Shown here piece after piece: positions 52,200 to 61,877 of a DNA stretch of 64,000 nucleotides; within the stretch, counting starts at the first letter, position 1, and each line of letters starts with the position of its first letter. Both the position numbers and the translations under genes were made by a program. Below the pieces are notes generated by a model that had not been told where the DNA came from, ran no database searches, and was given only the letters and a program-made list of their open reading frames with translations. Source of the DNA: Pararhodobacter sp. (GTDB lineage Bacteria; Pseudomonadota; Alphaproteobacteria; Rhodobacterales; Rhodobacteraceae); assembly GCA_020832545.1 (NCBI GenBank), contig JAFIEK010000009.1:1-64000 (forward strand), read 5' to 3'.

Positions 52200-52963
52200 G
52201 CCTGCACCTCGGCCAGGATATCGGCATAGCCGTTCTGCTCAACCTCCAGCGCCAGTTCCGGCCCGCCGGATTTGATGATGCGGCCCTCGGACATGATGTG
52301 CACGACATCGGGTTTGATATGGTCCAGCAGGCGCTGGTAATGGGTGATGACCAGAAAGCCGCGCCCGGTGCTGCGCAGCGCATTCACGCCATCGGCCACC
52401 AGCTTCATCGCATCGACATCAAGGCCCGAGTCGGTTTCATCGAGGATGCACATCCGCGGCTCCAGCATGGCCATCTGAAGGATCTCGTTGCGCTTTTTCT
52501 CACCGCCCGAGAAGCCCACATTGACCGGACGCTTCAGCATCTCGGCGTCGATCTTCAGATCTTTGGCCTTGGCGCGGATTGCCTTGAGGAAATCGCCCGA
52601 GGACATTTCATCTTCGCCACGCGCCTTGCGCTGCGCGTTCACGGCGGTGCGCAGGAAGGTCATGTTGCCCACGCCCGGAATTTCGACCGGATACTGAAAC
52701 GCCAGAAACATGCCCGCCGCCGCGCGCTCTTCGGGTTCCATGTCCAGCAATTCCGCGCCTTCCAGCTTCGCCGAGCCGTCGGTGACCTCATAGCCCTCGC
52801 GCCCTGCCAGCACATAGGCCAGCGTCGATTTGCCCGAGCCGTTGGGGCCCATGATCGCATGCACCTTGCCCGCTTCCACGGTCAGGTCCACACCCTTGAG
52901 GATCGCTTTGTCCTCTTCTTCCAGCTTGACGTGCAGGTTCTTGATTTCCAGCATATTCTTCAT
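52196..52963 (-). CDS. sufC: Fe-S cluster assembly ATPase SufC
   Basis: GPNGSGKSTL; FSGGEKKRNEILQMAMLEPRMCILDETDSGLD. Confidence 0.97.
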   Translation of the reverse strand: MKNMLEIKNLHVKLEEEDKAILKGVDLTVEAGKVHAIMGPNGSGKSTLAYVLAGREGYEVTDGSAKLEGAELLDMEPEERAAAGMFLAFQYPVEIPGVGNMTFLRTAVNAQRKARGEDEMSSGDFLKAIRAKAKDLKIDAEMLKRPVNVGFSGGEKKRNEILQMAMLEPRMCILDETDSGLDVDAMKLVADGVNALRSTGRGFLVITHYQRLLDHIKPDVVHIMSEGRIIKSGGPELALEVEQNGYADILAEVQA

Positions 52964-52978
52964 TCCCGTAAACTGCGC

Positions 52979-53173
52979 TCAGGGGCGCATGATCAATTTC
53001 GCCGATATATGGCTGATGATGGTGGCCGCGACGGCTGCAAATGCCGCCATGACGCGCCCGCCGGGTGACCAGATCGGATAGGTGAGCGACATCATCACCA
53101 CCACACCGATCGCCACCAGAAGCACATAGCGCGGGCGCGGTTCGGCGGCGCTCAGAAGCCATTTCCAGTTCAT
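52979..53173 (-). CDS. Small membrane protein in suf operon
   Basis: 64 aa, two hydrophobic segments, tight spacing to sufC. Confidence 0.55.
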   Translation of the reverse strand: MNWKWLLSAAEPRPRYVLLVAIGVVVMMSLTYPIWSPGGRVMAAFAAVAATIISHISAKLIMRP

Positions 53174-53234
53174 CCGCGCACCCCCACGCCCGCCAGGCTC
53201 AACACTCTCTGGTCCAACATTTCTCTGACACCCG

Positions 53235-53432
53235 TCATTTTTGCTGACGCGTCATCAGCCAGGCTGTCACAACCCAGTACACACCTGAGGCGATCAGGAT
53301 TGTCGCCGCCCGCGTGGTCAGTTCGACACTCCGCCCCAGCATGGCGTCAAGGCCAAAGGCGATCACCACAAAGACCAGCGCAAAAAACACCGCCCGGCGC
53401 CAAGTCAGGGCAAGGGCCGCAGTCATGCTCAT
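53235..53432 (-). CDS. Small membrane protein in suf operon
   Basis: 65 aa; two TMs; start overlaps sufB stop (53429-53432). Confidence 0.6.
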   Translation of the reverse strand: MSMTAALALTWRRAVFFALVFVVIAFGLDAMLGRSVELTTRAATILIASGVYWVVTAWLMTRQQK

Positions 53433-54961
53433 CCAACCGACCCTTCCAGCGAGATGGCGACAAGTGCCTGCGCTTCCATGGCAAACTCCATCGGCAGCGC
53501 CTGCAACACCTCACGGCAGAAGCCGTTGACCACCAGCGCCACGGCCTCTTCCTCATCCATGCCGCGCGAGCGGCAATAGAACAGCTGATCGTCGTCAACC
53601 TTCGAGGTCGTGGCCTCATGCTCGACACGGCTGGAAGAGTTCTTCACCTCGATATACGGCACCGTATGCGCGCCGCACTGGTCGCCGATCAAGAGGCTGT
53701 CGCACTGGGTGTAGTTGCGGCTGTCGGTGGCCTTGGGGTGCATGCTGACCAGCCCGCGATAGGTATTCTGGGCATGGCCTGCGCTGATCCCCTTGGAGAC
53801 AATGCGCGAGCGTGAATTCTTGCCCAGATGGATCATCTTGGTGCCGGTATCGGCCTGCTGCCAGTTGTTGGTGATGGCGATGGAATAGAACTCGCCCGAG
53901 GTTTCCTCGCCGCGCAGGATGCACGAGGGGTATTTCCAGGTGATCGCCGAGCCGGTTTCGACCTGCGTCCACATCACCTTGGCACGAGCCTCGCGGCAAT
54001 CGGCACGTTTGGTGACAAAGTTGTAGATGCCGCCCTTGCCGTCCTCATCGCCCGGATACCAGTTCTGCACGGTCGAATACTTGACCTCGGCATCCTCCAG
54101 CACCACGATTTCCACCACCGCCGCATGCAGCTGGGCAATATCGCGCTTGGGGGCAGTGCAGCCCTCAAGGTAACTTACATAAGCACCTTTTTCGGCAATA
54201 ATAAGCGTGCGCTCGAACTGACCCGTATTTTCGGCATTGATGCGGAAATAGGTGCTCAGCTCCATCGGGCAGCGAGTCCCTTCGGGCACATAGACGAACG
54301 AGCCATCCGAGAACACGGCGCTGTTCAGCGTGGCGAAATAGTTGTCGCTGACCGGAACGACCGAGCCGAGGTATTTCTTCACCAGTTCCGGGTGCTCGCG
54401 GATCGCTTCCGAGATCGAGCAGAAGATCACCCCCGCCTTGGCCAGTTCATCCTTGAAGGTGGTGCCCAGACTGACGGAATCAAACACCGCATCCACAGCG
54501 ACACGACGCTCAGGGTCCTGCTCGCCGTCGGCACCTTCGACCCCGGCCAGAACCATCTGTTCCTTCAGCGGAATGCCCAGCTTCTTGTAGGTGGCCAGCA
54601 GCTTGGGGTCCACGTCATCAAGCGATTTCGGCTTCTCAATCATGCTTGTGGGGCGAGCGTAGTAATACTGGTCCTGATAGTCGATCTCGGGGATGTTCAG
54701 CATCGCCCAGTCAGGGCTTTCCATTGACTGCCAGCGCCGGAACGCGCCCAGACGCCATTCCAGCATCCATTCCGGTTCGCCGTTCTTCTCCGAGATCAGG
54801 CGGACGATATCTTCGTTCAGGCCCTTGGGCGCGAACTCCATCTCGATATCGGTTTCCCAGCCGTGTTTGTACTTGCCAGCCATGGACTGCACGGTTTCGA
54901 CCGTTTCGCGGTCCACGCCTTCGCGGATATCCATCGTGTTGTCCAAAGCAACCATGTTCAT
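53429..54961 (-). CDS. sufB: Fe-S cluster assembly protein SufB
   Basis: [48 protein letters not shown]. Confidence 0.97.
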   Translation of the reverse strand: MNMVALDNTMDIREGVDRETVETVQSMAGKYKHGWETDIEMEFAPKGLNEDIVRLISEKNGEPEWMLEWRLGAFRRWQSMESPDWAMLNIPEIDYQDQYYYARPTSMIEKPKSLDDVDPKLLATYKKLGIPLKEQMVLAGVEGADGEQDPERRVAVDAVFDSVSLGTTFKDELAKAGVIFCSISEAIREHPELVKKYLGSVVPVSDNYFATLNSAVFSDGSFVYVPEGTRCPMELSTYFRINAENTGQFERTLIIAEKGAYVSYLEGCTAPKRDIAQLHAAVVEIVVLEDAEVKYSTVQNWYPGDEDGKGGIYNFVTKRADCREARAKVMWTQVETGSAITWKYPSCILRGEETSGEFYSIAITNNWQQADTGTKMIHLGKNSRSRIVSKGISAGHAQNTYRGLVSMHPKATDSRNYTQCDSLLIGDQCGAHTVPYIEVKNSSSRVEHEATTSKVDDDQLFYCRSRGMDEEEAVALVVNGFCREVLQALPMEFAMEAQALVAISLEGSVG

Positions 54962-55010
54962 CTTCCCGTTTAATTCCGTTTCGTTGCGGGGGTTGCCCGC
55001 CTTTCAACTC

Positions 55011-56057
55011 TCATTTCAGCCGGGCGCGCGCCCGTTTCCACGCTGCCGTATAGACCCCGGCAAAGCGCAAGGCATCCTCGCGCGTTATCCCCGGGCCGAT
55101 CGACACCCGCAGCGCCGACCCCGCCGCCACTGCATCCAGACCCATGGCGCGCAGCACGCCGCTGGCCGCCACCTTGCCCGACGAACAGGCCGATCCGGCC
55201 GAAACCGCAAAGCCCGCAAGGTCCATTGACATCACCTGCGTCTCACCCTTCCAGCCGGGCGTGACAAGGCACAACGTGTTGGGCAGACGAGGCTGGCCCT
55301 TGCCGATTGACATAATCCCTGCGCAATCGGCTTCCAGTGCTTGTTCCAGACAATTTCGGATCTCGGCAACCGCGTCCCAGACACCATCGGCAAGATCGCG
55401 CGCAGCCGCCTCGGCAGCCGCACCGAAGCCGGCAATGCCGATCACATTCTCGGTGCCGGCACGCCGCCCCATCTCTTGCCCGCCGCCACGAATCTGCGCG
55501 CTCACATCCAGCCCCTGACGCAGCGCCAGCGCGCCCACGCCACGCGGCCCGCCCAGCTTGTGCGCCGACACCAGCCCCATCGTGCAACCCAGCCAGTTGA
55601 AGGCCACGGGCAGCTTGCCGAAACCCTGCGTCAGGTCTGACACCGCCAACCCCTCGGGCAAGTCCTGCACCACGCCGGTTTCCGAATTGGCCAGTTGCAG
55701 CGCGGTTTGCGCGGGGTTTGCCACCGTCACGCGGCCCTGCGTATCAACTGGCAGATCGGCCGCGCACCACGCTGACACCGCGTCATGCTCGATGGCCGCA
55801 CAGTGCAACCCGCGCCCGGCACAGGCCAGCGCCGCAGCCTCGGTCGCGCCCGAGGTAAAGACGATATCCGCCCCCTCAGCGCCCAAAGCCGCCGCAACCT
55901 GCGCGCGCGCACGCTCGATCAGCGCGCGCACTGCCCGGCCCTCGGCATGGATGGAACTGGCGTTGCCGGTGACATCCATGGCCGCAATCATCGCCGCGCG
56001 TGCCTCAGGCCGCAGCGGGGCCGAGGCGTTCCAGTCCAGATACGCCCTCGCGTTCAT
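55011..56057 (-). CDS. Cysteine desulfurase, IscS/NifS-like
   Basis: AYLDWNASAPLRPEARAAMI; VSAHKLGGPRGVGAL; GSACSSGKVAASGVLRAMG. Confidence 0.92.
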   Translation of the reverse strand: MNARAYLDWNASAPLRPEARAAMIAAMDVTGNASSIHAEGRAVRALIERARAQVAAALGAEGADIVFTSGATEAAALACAGRGLHCAAIEHDAVSAWCAADLPVDTQGRVTVANPAQTALQLANSETGVVQDLPEGLAVSDLTQGFGKLPVAFNWLGCTMGLVSAHKLGGPRGVGALALRQGLDVSAQIRGGGQEMGRRAGTENVIGIAGFGAAAEAAARDLADGVWDAVAEIRNCLEQALEADCAGIMSIGKGQPRLPNTLCLVTPGWKGETQVMSMDLAGFAVSAGSACSSGKVAASGVLRAMGLDAVAAGSALRVSIGPGITREDALRFAGVYTAAWKRARARLK

Positions 56058-56518
56058 CCGGCCACCCGAAACAACCCCGGCACCGCCGGGCAAGGCTTCA
56101 GCCCGTTTCCGGCGACATCGGCCAGCGTGGTCTGGTGCAGGAAAACGTAGACCTGCGCTGACAGGCTTTCCCACAACCGGTTGGTCATGGATTGCGCCTG
56201 ACTGCCTGATATCGCGCCCGAGGCCCCTGCCCCCATTTCCATGGCTGACACGCTTTCCTCGACCGCCTCAAGCACTTCGGAGATGCGGATATCGGCGGCG
56301 GCACGGGCCAGCCGGTAGCCACCCCCGGGCCCGCGCACCGATTCGACCAGCCCGGCGCGGCGCAGCTTGACGAACAGCTGCTCCAGATAGGCAAGCGACA
56401 CGCCCTGACGCTTGGCAATCTCTGCCAACGAGACATGCCGTCCGTCCTGCCCTTTGAGGATAAGCGCCAGATCGACCATCGCCACCATCGCATAGCGGCC
56501 TTTTGTCGAAAGTTTCAT
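56054..56518 (-). CDS. iscR: Rrf2-family regulator, IscR-like
   Basis: MKLSTKGRYAMVAMVDLAL...VSLAYLEQLFVKLRRAGLVESVRGPGGGYRLAR. Confidence 0.9.
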   Translation of the reverse strand: MKLSTKGRYAMVAMVDLALILKGQDGRHVSLAEIAKRQGVSLAYLEQLFVKLRRAGLVESVRGPGGGYRLARAAADIRISEVLEAVEESVSAMEMGAGASGAISGSQAQSMTNRLWESLSAQVYVFLHQTTLADVAGNGLKPCPAVPGLFRVAG

Positions 56519-56642
56519 GACCAACCCCGCCTTTTAAGGCACATAAAGAGAAGAAGCACACCAAACACATTGACGCGCGACCGGGTGTTGCTTAACTGCT
56601 ATCCCGCGCCCGCCGGCTCCGCCTCGGTCTCCGATGCGGTAA

Positions 56643-56680
56643 TTTAGAAACGTTCTAGGTTATCCGACTTCTTGAGTCAA
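56643..56680 (-). promoter_or_regulatory. Candidate iscR-suf promoter with palindromic operator over the -10
   Basis: Minus strand TTGACT (56675-56680)-N17-TAGAAC (56652-56657); TAGAA-N3-TTCTA palindrome 56645-56657. Confidence 0.55.
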
Positions 56681-56729
56681 CCATTCCGCCGGATATCCTG
56701 ACTGACGCCGATTCTGCAAAGGTTGCCCG

Positions 56730-57389
56730 ATGCCCGAAGTGATTTTTCCTGGACCCGAAGGCCGACTGGAAGGTCGCTACCATCCCCAGCCCAACCGCGA
56801 TGCCCCCATTGCCATCGTCCTTCATCCGCACCCGCAGTTCGGCGGGACGATGAACAACAAGGTGGTCTACAACCTGCATTACGCCTTCCATGCGCTGGGA
56901 TTTTCAGTGCTGCGGTTCAATTTCCGCGGGGTCGGGCGCAGTCAGGGTGAATACAGCGGCGGTGATGGCGAACTGGCCGATGCCGCAGCGGCACTTGATT
57001 ACCTGCAGGCCATGAACCAGAACGCGCGCCACTGCTGGGTCGCGGGGTTCAGCTTTGGCGCCTGGATCGGCATGCAGTTGCTGATGCGCCGCCCCGATAT
57101 CACCGGCTTCATCTCGGTCGCCCCGGATGCTGCGCGCTATGACTTCAGCTTCCTTGCGCCCTGCCCGGCCTCAGGGCTGGTGATCAACGGCACCGGCGAC
57201 CGCATTGCGCCGCCGCGTGACACCCATACGCTGGTCAACAAGCTGCATGAGCAGAAGGGCATCACCATCACCCATACCGAGATCGAGGGGGCTGATCACT
57301 TCTTCCGCGACGAAGAGGCCCATATGAACCCGATGATCACCCATGTGAGCGACTATGTCCGCCGCCGCCTGACCGAGGTCACTCGCTGA
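56730..57389 (+). CDS. Alpha/beta-hydrolase (COG2945-like)
   Basis: LHPHPQFGGTMNNKVVYNLHYAFHALGFSVLRFNFRGVGRSQGEY; AGFSFGAWIG. Confidence 0.9.
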   Translation: MPEVIFPGPEGRLEGRYHPQPNRDAPIAIVLHPHPQFGGTMNNKVVYNLHYAFHALGFSVLRFNFRGVGRSQGEYSGGDGELADAAAALDYLQAMNQNARHCWVAGFSFGAWIGMQLLMRRPDITGFISVAPDAARYDFSFLAPCPASGLVINGTGDRIAPPRDTHTLVNKLHEQKGITITHTEIEGADHFFRDEEAHMNPMITHVSDYVRRRLTEVTR

Positions 57390-57625
57390 CATCATTGCGG
57401 GTGTCATCTGTTGGCAGGGCCGCGCGGGGGTCATTGCCAGCAGCCCCGGCCACCGCGCCGGAAATACCTCGGTCTTGTCAACAATCCAGCCCAACTTCGC
57501 CCGCATTATGCCCGTATTGGCAACGATGACGGTTCTCGTGGCGCAATCCCGGTTTTTCCGCCGGGCCGCTGCGAGAACAGTAAACCGTTTCGCCATAGAG
57601 TGCGTAGCATTGCCGGAGTTGCCTG

Positions 57626-60088
57626 ATGAGAACCATGCGCCCCATGACCGTTGACAACACCAAAGACACTCGCGGCGGCTGGATGGCCACGCCCTCTGAC
57701 AGCGACAGCGCGCAGATAACCGCCTGCACGCTGCGCACCGGAATTCTGAAGCATCTGGAATATTCGCAGGCCAAGGATCTGGATCATGCCAGTCTCTTTG
57801 ACATGCGCATGGCGCTGACCCTGGCGATCCGCGACCAGGTGATCGAACCCTGGTTTCGCGCCACCCGTGCAGCCTATGCCGCGCGCTCAAAGCGGGTTTA
57901 TTACCTGTCGATGGAGTTTCTGATAGGCCGCCTGCTGGAAGATGCGATCCTCAATCTGGGTCTTGGCGATGCCGCGCAGGAAGCGGTTGCAGGGCTTGGC
58001 CATGATTTCCGCGCAGTGCTGGATGACGAGCCCGACGCCGCGCTTGGCAATGGCGGGCTGGGGCGGCTGGCGGCCTGCTTTCTTGACAGCCTGTCCACCC
58101 TTGGCTGCCCCGCCTATGGCTATGGCATCCGCTATGAACACGGGCTGTTCCGGCAGGGCTTTCAGGACGGCCAGCAGATCGAAGAGGCCGAGGACTGGCT
58201 GCGCCAGCGCCATGGCTGGGAGTTTGAGCGGCCCGAGGCCGCCTTTCGCATCGGTTTTGGCGGTGAGGTCAGCGAGCAGGGCAAAACCGCCCTCTGGACC
58301 CCGTCCGACGCGGTGATCGCCAAGGCCCATGACACGCCGATCATCGGCTGGCAGGGCAAGTGGGCCAACACGCTGCGCCTGTGGGGGGCCGAGCCGATCC
58401 GCGCTTTTGACCTGACGGCCTTCAACAGCGGCGACTATGCCGGGGCGGCAGCACAGGAAGGGCTGGCGCGCACCATCAGCCGGGTGCTTTACCCCGACGA
58501 CACCACCGAGCAAGGCAAGGAGCTGCGCCTCAAGCAGGAGTTTTTCTTCACCGCCGCCTCATTGCGCGACATCCTGCGCCGGTTCCTCAGCGAGGAAGCT
58601 GATTTGCGACAGCTGCCCACGCGCGTGGCAATTCAGATGAATGACACCCACCCGGCCATCGCCGGGCCGGAACTGGTGCGCCTGCTCCTTGACGAACATG
58701 GTCTGGATTTCGACACGGCGGTGGACACCGCGCGCGGCTGCCTGGCCTATACCAACCACACCCTCCTGCCCGAGGCGCTGGAACGCTGGCCCGAAACGCT
58801 GATGGCCCGCGTGCTGCCGCGCCACATGCAGCTGATCGAACGCATCGACGACCAGCACGCCCGCCAGAACCCCACGCGCCGCGCCACGGTGCTGGAGGAT
58901 GGCGCGGTAAAGATGGGCGAACTGTCCTTCATCATGGCACACCGCGTGAACGGGGTCTCGGCGCTGCATACCGATCTGGTGAAATCGACCGTCTTCGCCG
59001 ATCTGCACCGCCTGCACCCTGAGCGGATTGTGAACCAGACAAATGGCGTAACCCCGCGCCGCTGGCTCAAGGGCGCGAACCCGGCGCTGGCCGCACTGAT
59101 CACCGACACAATCGGCACCGGATGGGAAGATGATCTCGAACGCCTGAGCGAGCTGGAACCGGCCATCACCCAGCCGGACTTCTGCGCTGCCCTCGCTGCG
59201 GTCAAGGATGCCAACAAGGCGCGGCTGGCCGACTGGCTGGGCAAGACCACCGGCCAGACCATCGACCCGGGCGCGATGTTTGACACGCAGATCAAGCGCT
59301 TTCATGAATACAAGCGCCAGCATCTGAACATTCTGGAAACCATCGCCCTGTGGCAAGAGATGCGCGCCGATCCGGGCGGAAACTGGGCACCCCGGGTCAA
59401 GATCTACGGCGGCAAGGCCGCGCCGGGATATGTCATGGCAAAAGAGATCATTCACCTGATCAACGCCGTCGGCTCGGTGATCAATGCCGATCCGCGCACA
59501 CGTGACCGGCTGCGCGTGGTCTATCCGGCAAATTACAACGTCAGCATGGCCGAAAAACTGATCCCGGCGACCGATCTGTCAGAACAGATTTCGACGGCGG
59601 GTAAGGAAGCCTCGGGCACCGGCAACATGAAGTTCGCGCTGAACGGCGCGCTGACCATCGGCACGCTGGACGGTGCGAATGTGGAGATCCGCGCGCTTGT
59701 GGGGGCAGAGAACTTCTTCCTCTTCGGCATGGATGCGGGCGAGGTGGTGGCGCGGCGCACAGCGCCCGACCACGCCGCACAGGCCATCGCCGCCAGCCCG
59801 CGCCTGCAAGCGGCGCTTGAGATGGTCGAATCGGGCGCCTTTTCAGGCGGGAACCGTGACACGTTCGCCGCGCTCTGCGCCAATCTGCGCGGGCATGACT
59901 ATTTCACCGTCTGCGCCGATTTCGACAGCTACTGGGACGCGCAGCGCGAGGTTGACAGCGTCTGGGCAGACCGTGAGCGCTGGACGACAATGGCCGCGCA
60001 CAACATCGCACGCTCGGGCTGGTTCAGCGCCGACCGGACGATCAAGGGCTATATGTCAGAGGTCTGGCAGATTGATCCGATGATCTGA
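57626..60088 (+). CDS. glgP: Glycogen/starch/alpha-glucan phosphorylase
   Basis: YYLSMEFLIGRLLEDAILNLG; EASGTGNMKFALNGALTIGTLDGANVEI; start could be 57647. Confidence 0.95.
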   Translation: MRTMRPMTVDNTKDTRGGWMATPSDSDSAQITACTLRTGILKHLEYSQAKDLDHASLFDMRMALTLAIRDQVIEPWFRATRAAYAARSKRVYYLSMEFLIGRLLEDAILNLGLGDAAQEAVAGLGHDFRAVLDDEPDAALGNGGLGRLAACFLDSLSTLGCPAYGYGIRYEHGLFRQGFQDGQQIEEAEDWLRQRHGWEFERPEAAFRIGFGGEVSEQGKTALWTPSDAVIAKAHDTPIIGWQGKWANTLRLWGAEPIRAFDLTAFNSGDYAGAAAQEGLARTISRVLYPDDTTEQGKELRLKQEFFFTAASLRDILRRFLSEEADLRQLPTRVAIQMNDTHPAIAGPELVRLLLDEHGLDFDTAVDTARGCLAYTNHTLLPEALERWPETLMARVLPRHMQLIERIDDQHARQNPTRRATVLEDGAVKMGELSFIMAHRVNGVSALHTDLVKSTVFADLHRLHPERIVNQTNGVTPRRWLKGANPALAALITDTIGTGWEDDLERLSELEPAITQPDFCAALAAVKDANKARLADWLGKTTGQTIDPGAMFDTQIKRFHEYKRQHLNILETIALWQEMRADPGGNWAPRVKIYGGKAAPGYVMAKEIIHLINAVGSVINADPRTRDRLRVVYPANYNVSMAEKLIPATDLSEQISTAGKEASGTGNMKFALNGALTIGTLDGANVEIRALVGAENFFLFGMDAGEVVARRTAPDHAAQAIAASPRLQAALEMVESGAFSGGNRDTFAALCANLRGHDYFTVCADFDSYWDAQREVDSVWADRERWTTMAAHNIARSGWFSADRTIKGYMSEVWQIDPMI

Positions 60089-60106
60089 CCGCACCTTTCC
60101 AAAAGG

Positions 60107-60138
60107 CCCCGGCGCGCCAGGAGACGAACGCGCCGGGG
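60107..60138. terminator. Hairpin between convergent glgP and preA
   Basis: CCCCGGCGCG...CGCGCCGGGG perfect 10-bp stem. Confidence 0.5.
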
Positions 60139-60182
60139 GCATGAGCCCCGAAGTGCCGGGGCCCATGCAGGGGGAGGGACGG

Positions 60183-61487
60183 TTACTCGGCAGCCTTGGC
60201 CATCGGGTTGTTGGGGTGCGTTGTCCAGTTGCCGTATTCAGCCGGCACCACCTCGCCCGTGCGCTCATCCAGCGCACCCGGGGCCACCCGCTCCATGGTG
60301 ATGCAGTTTTCCACCGGGCAGACGTTGACACAAAGGTTGCAGGCCACGCATTCATCATCCTTGACGGTGAACACGCGATCAGTCGACATGGCGATGGCCT
60401 GATGCGACGTATCCTCGCAGGCCGCAAAGCAGCGCCCGCAACTGATGCACAGGTCCTGATCAATCCGTGCCTTGGTGATGTAGTTCAGGTTCAGATACTG
60501 CCAGTCGGTGACATTGGGCACCGCGCGGCGCACCACCTGATCAGTTGCAGTAAAACCCTTCTCGTCCATCCACAGCGACAGCCCGGCGGTCAGTTCCTTG
60601 ATGATGCCAAAACCATAGGTCATCGCCGCCGTGCAGACCTGCACATTGCCCGCCCCCAGCGCCATGAACTCGGCGGCATCGCGCCATGTCGTGATCCCGC
60701 CGATGCCAGAGATCGGCAGGTCCGCCGTTTCCGGGTTGCGGGCGATTTCAGCGACCATGTTCAGCGCAATGGGTTTCACCGCCGGGCCGCAATAGCCGCC
60801 ATGAGTGCCCTTGCCATCGATCATCGGCTCGGGGCTGAAATCATCAAGATTGACCGAGGTGATCGAGTTGATCGTGTTGATCAGGCTCACCGCATCGGCC
60901 CCGCCCTTGAGCGCGGCCTCAGCCGGTTTGCGGATATCGGCGATATTGGGCGTCAGCTTGACGATGCAGGGCATGCGCGAGTGCTGCTTTACCCAGCGGG
61001 TCACCATTTCAATGTATTCCGGCACCTGCCCCACGGCCGAGCCCATGCCGCGCTCGGCCATGCCATGCGGGCAGCCGAAATTCAGCTCCACCCCGTCGGC
61101 CTCGGTGTCCTCGACATGTTTCAGGATCGCCTTCCAGCTTTCCTCATCGCAGGGCACCATCAGGCTGACGACCATCGCACGGTCTTTCCAGGCGCGTTTC
61201 ACCTGCTTGATCTCGCGCAGATTGATCTCAAGCGGGCGGTCGGTGATCAACTCGATATTGTTGAGCCCCAGTAACCGCCGGTCCGCGCCCCAGATCGCGC
61301 CGTAGCGCGGGCCGTTGACATTGACCACCGGCGGCCCCTCGGAGCCAAGGGTTTTCCAGACCACCCCGCCCCAGCCCGCCTTGAAGGCGCGCACGACGTT
61401 GTATTCCTTGTCGGTCGGCGGGGCCGAGGCCAGCCAGAACGGGTTGGGCGATCTGATGCCGGCGAAAGTGCTTGCAAGATTGGCCAT
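60183..61487 (-). CDS. preA: NAD-dependent dihydropyrimidine dehydrogenase subunit PreA
   Basis: FAGIRSPNPFWLASAPPTDKEYNVVRAF; C-terminal 2x[4Fe-4S] CISCGRCFAAC / CVACNLCVNVCPV. Confidence 0.93.
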   Translation of the reverse strand: MANLASTFAGIRSPNPFWLASAPPTDKEYNVVRAFKAGWGGVVWKTLGSEGPPVVNVNGPRYGAIWGADRRLLGLNNIELITDRPLEINLREIKQVKRAWKDRAMVVSLMVPCDEESWKAILKHVEDTEADGVELNFGCPHGMAERGMGSAVGQVPEYIEMVTRWVKQHSRMPCIVKLTPNIADIRKPAEAALKGGADAVSLINTINSITSVNLDDFSPEPMIDGKGTHGGYCGPAVKPIALNMVAEIARNPETADLPISGIGGITTWRDAAEFMALGAGNVQVCTAAMTYGFGIIKELTAGLSLWMDEKGFTATDQVVRRAVPNVTDWQYLNLNYITKARIDQDLCISCGRCFAACEDTSHQAIAMSTDRVFTVKDDECVACNLCVNVCPVENCITMERVAPGALDERTGEVVPAEYGNWTTHPNNPMAKAAE

Positions 61488-61508
61488 GGTTGTTGCCCTC
61501 GTATTTCT

Positions 61509-61877
61509 TCAGCGGTTAAGGCAGTCGGACGCAGTCGCGCCTTGCGGCAACCGTCGTGCGGTCCGAATGTGCCCGTCATTGTCAAACAATTCTAACGCCC
61601 CCGAGGCGCTTATGAAGAAGCCGTCACCGAAATCACTTTCTGGGTCGATAAAGCGGTTTGAAGCAATGACGCGCATTGAAACACGTCCAGACGATCCATC
61701 AAAGTACAACGTCTCGGCCACAACGTTCGTAGGTCCTTGGCGTACAAGATGGATGGCCGCCCGATATGAACCTTCCTGATCACACCACGTGCCAATGCTA
61801 CTTGCTTCAGCAGGTTGCTCTCCGAACGCAAGGAAAATGGCGAATACCGCGATGACCGCAATGAACCTTTTCCTCAT
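61509..61877 (-). CDS. Small secreted hypothetical protein
   Basis: 122 aa with signal peptide MRKRFIAVIAVFAIFLAFGEQPAEA; start overlaps preT stop by ATGA. Confidence 0.65.
   Translation of the reverse strand: MRKRFIAVIAVFAIFLAFGEQPAEASSIGTWCDQEGSYRAAIHLVRQGPTNVVAETLYFDGSSGRVSMRVIASNRFIDPESDFGDGFFISASGALELFDNDGHIRTARRLPQGATASDCLNR

Noticed and set aside
57440-57490. Possible further copy of the dispersed gene-end repeat (GGAAATACCTCGGTCTTGTC)
   Set aside because: Only the short tail resembles the family; the hairpin arms are absent, so too weak to call.
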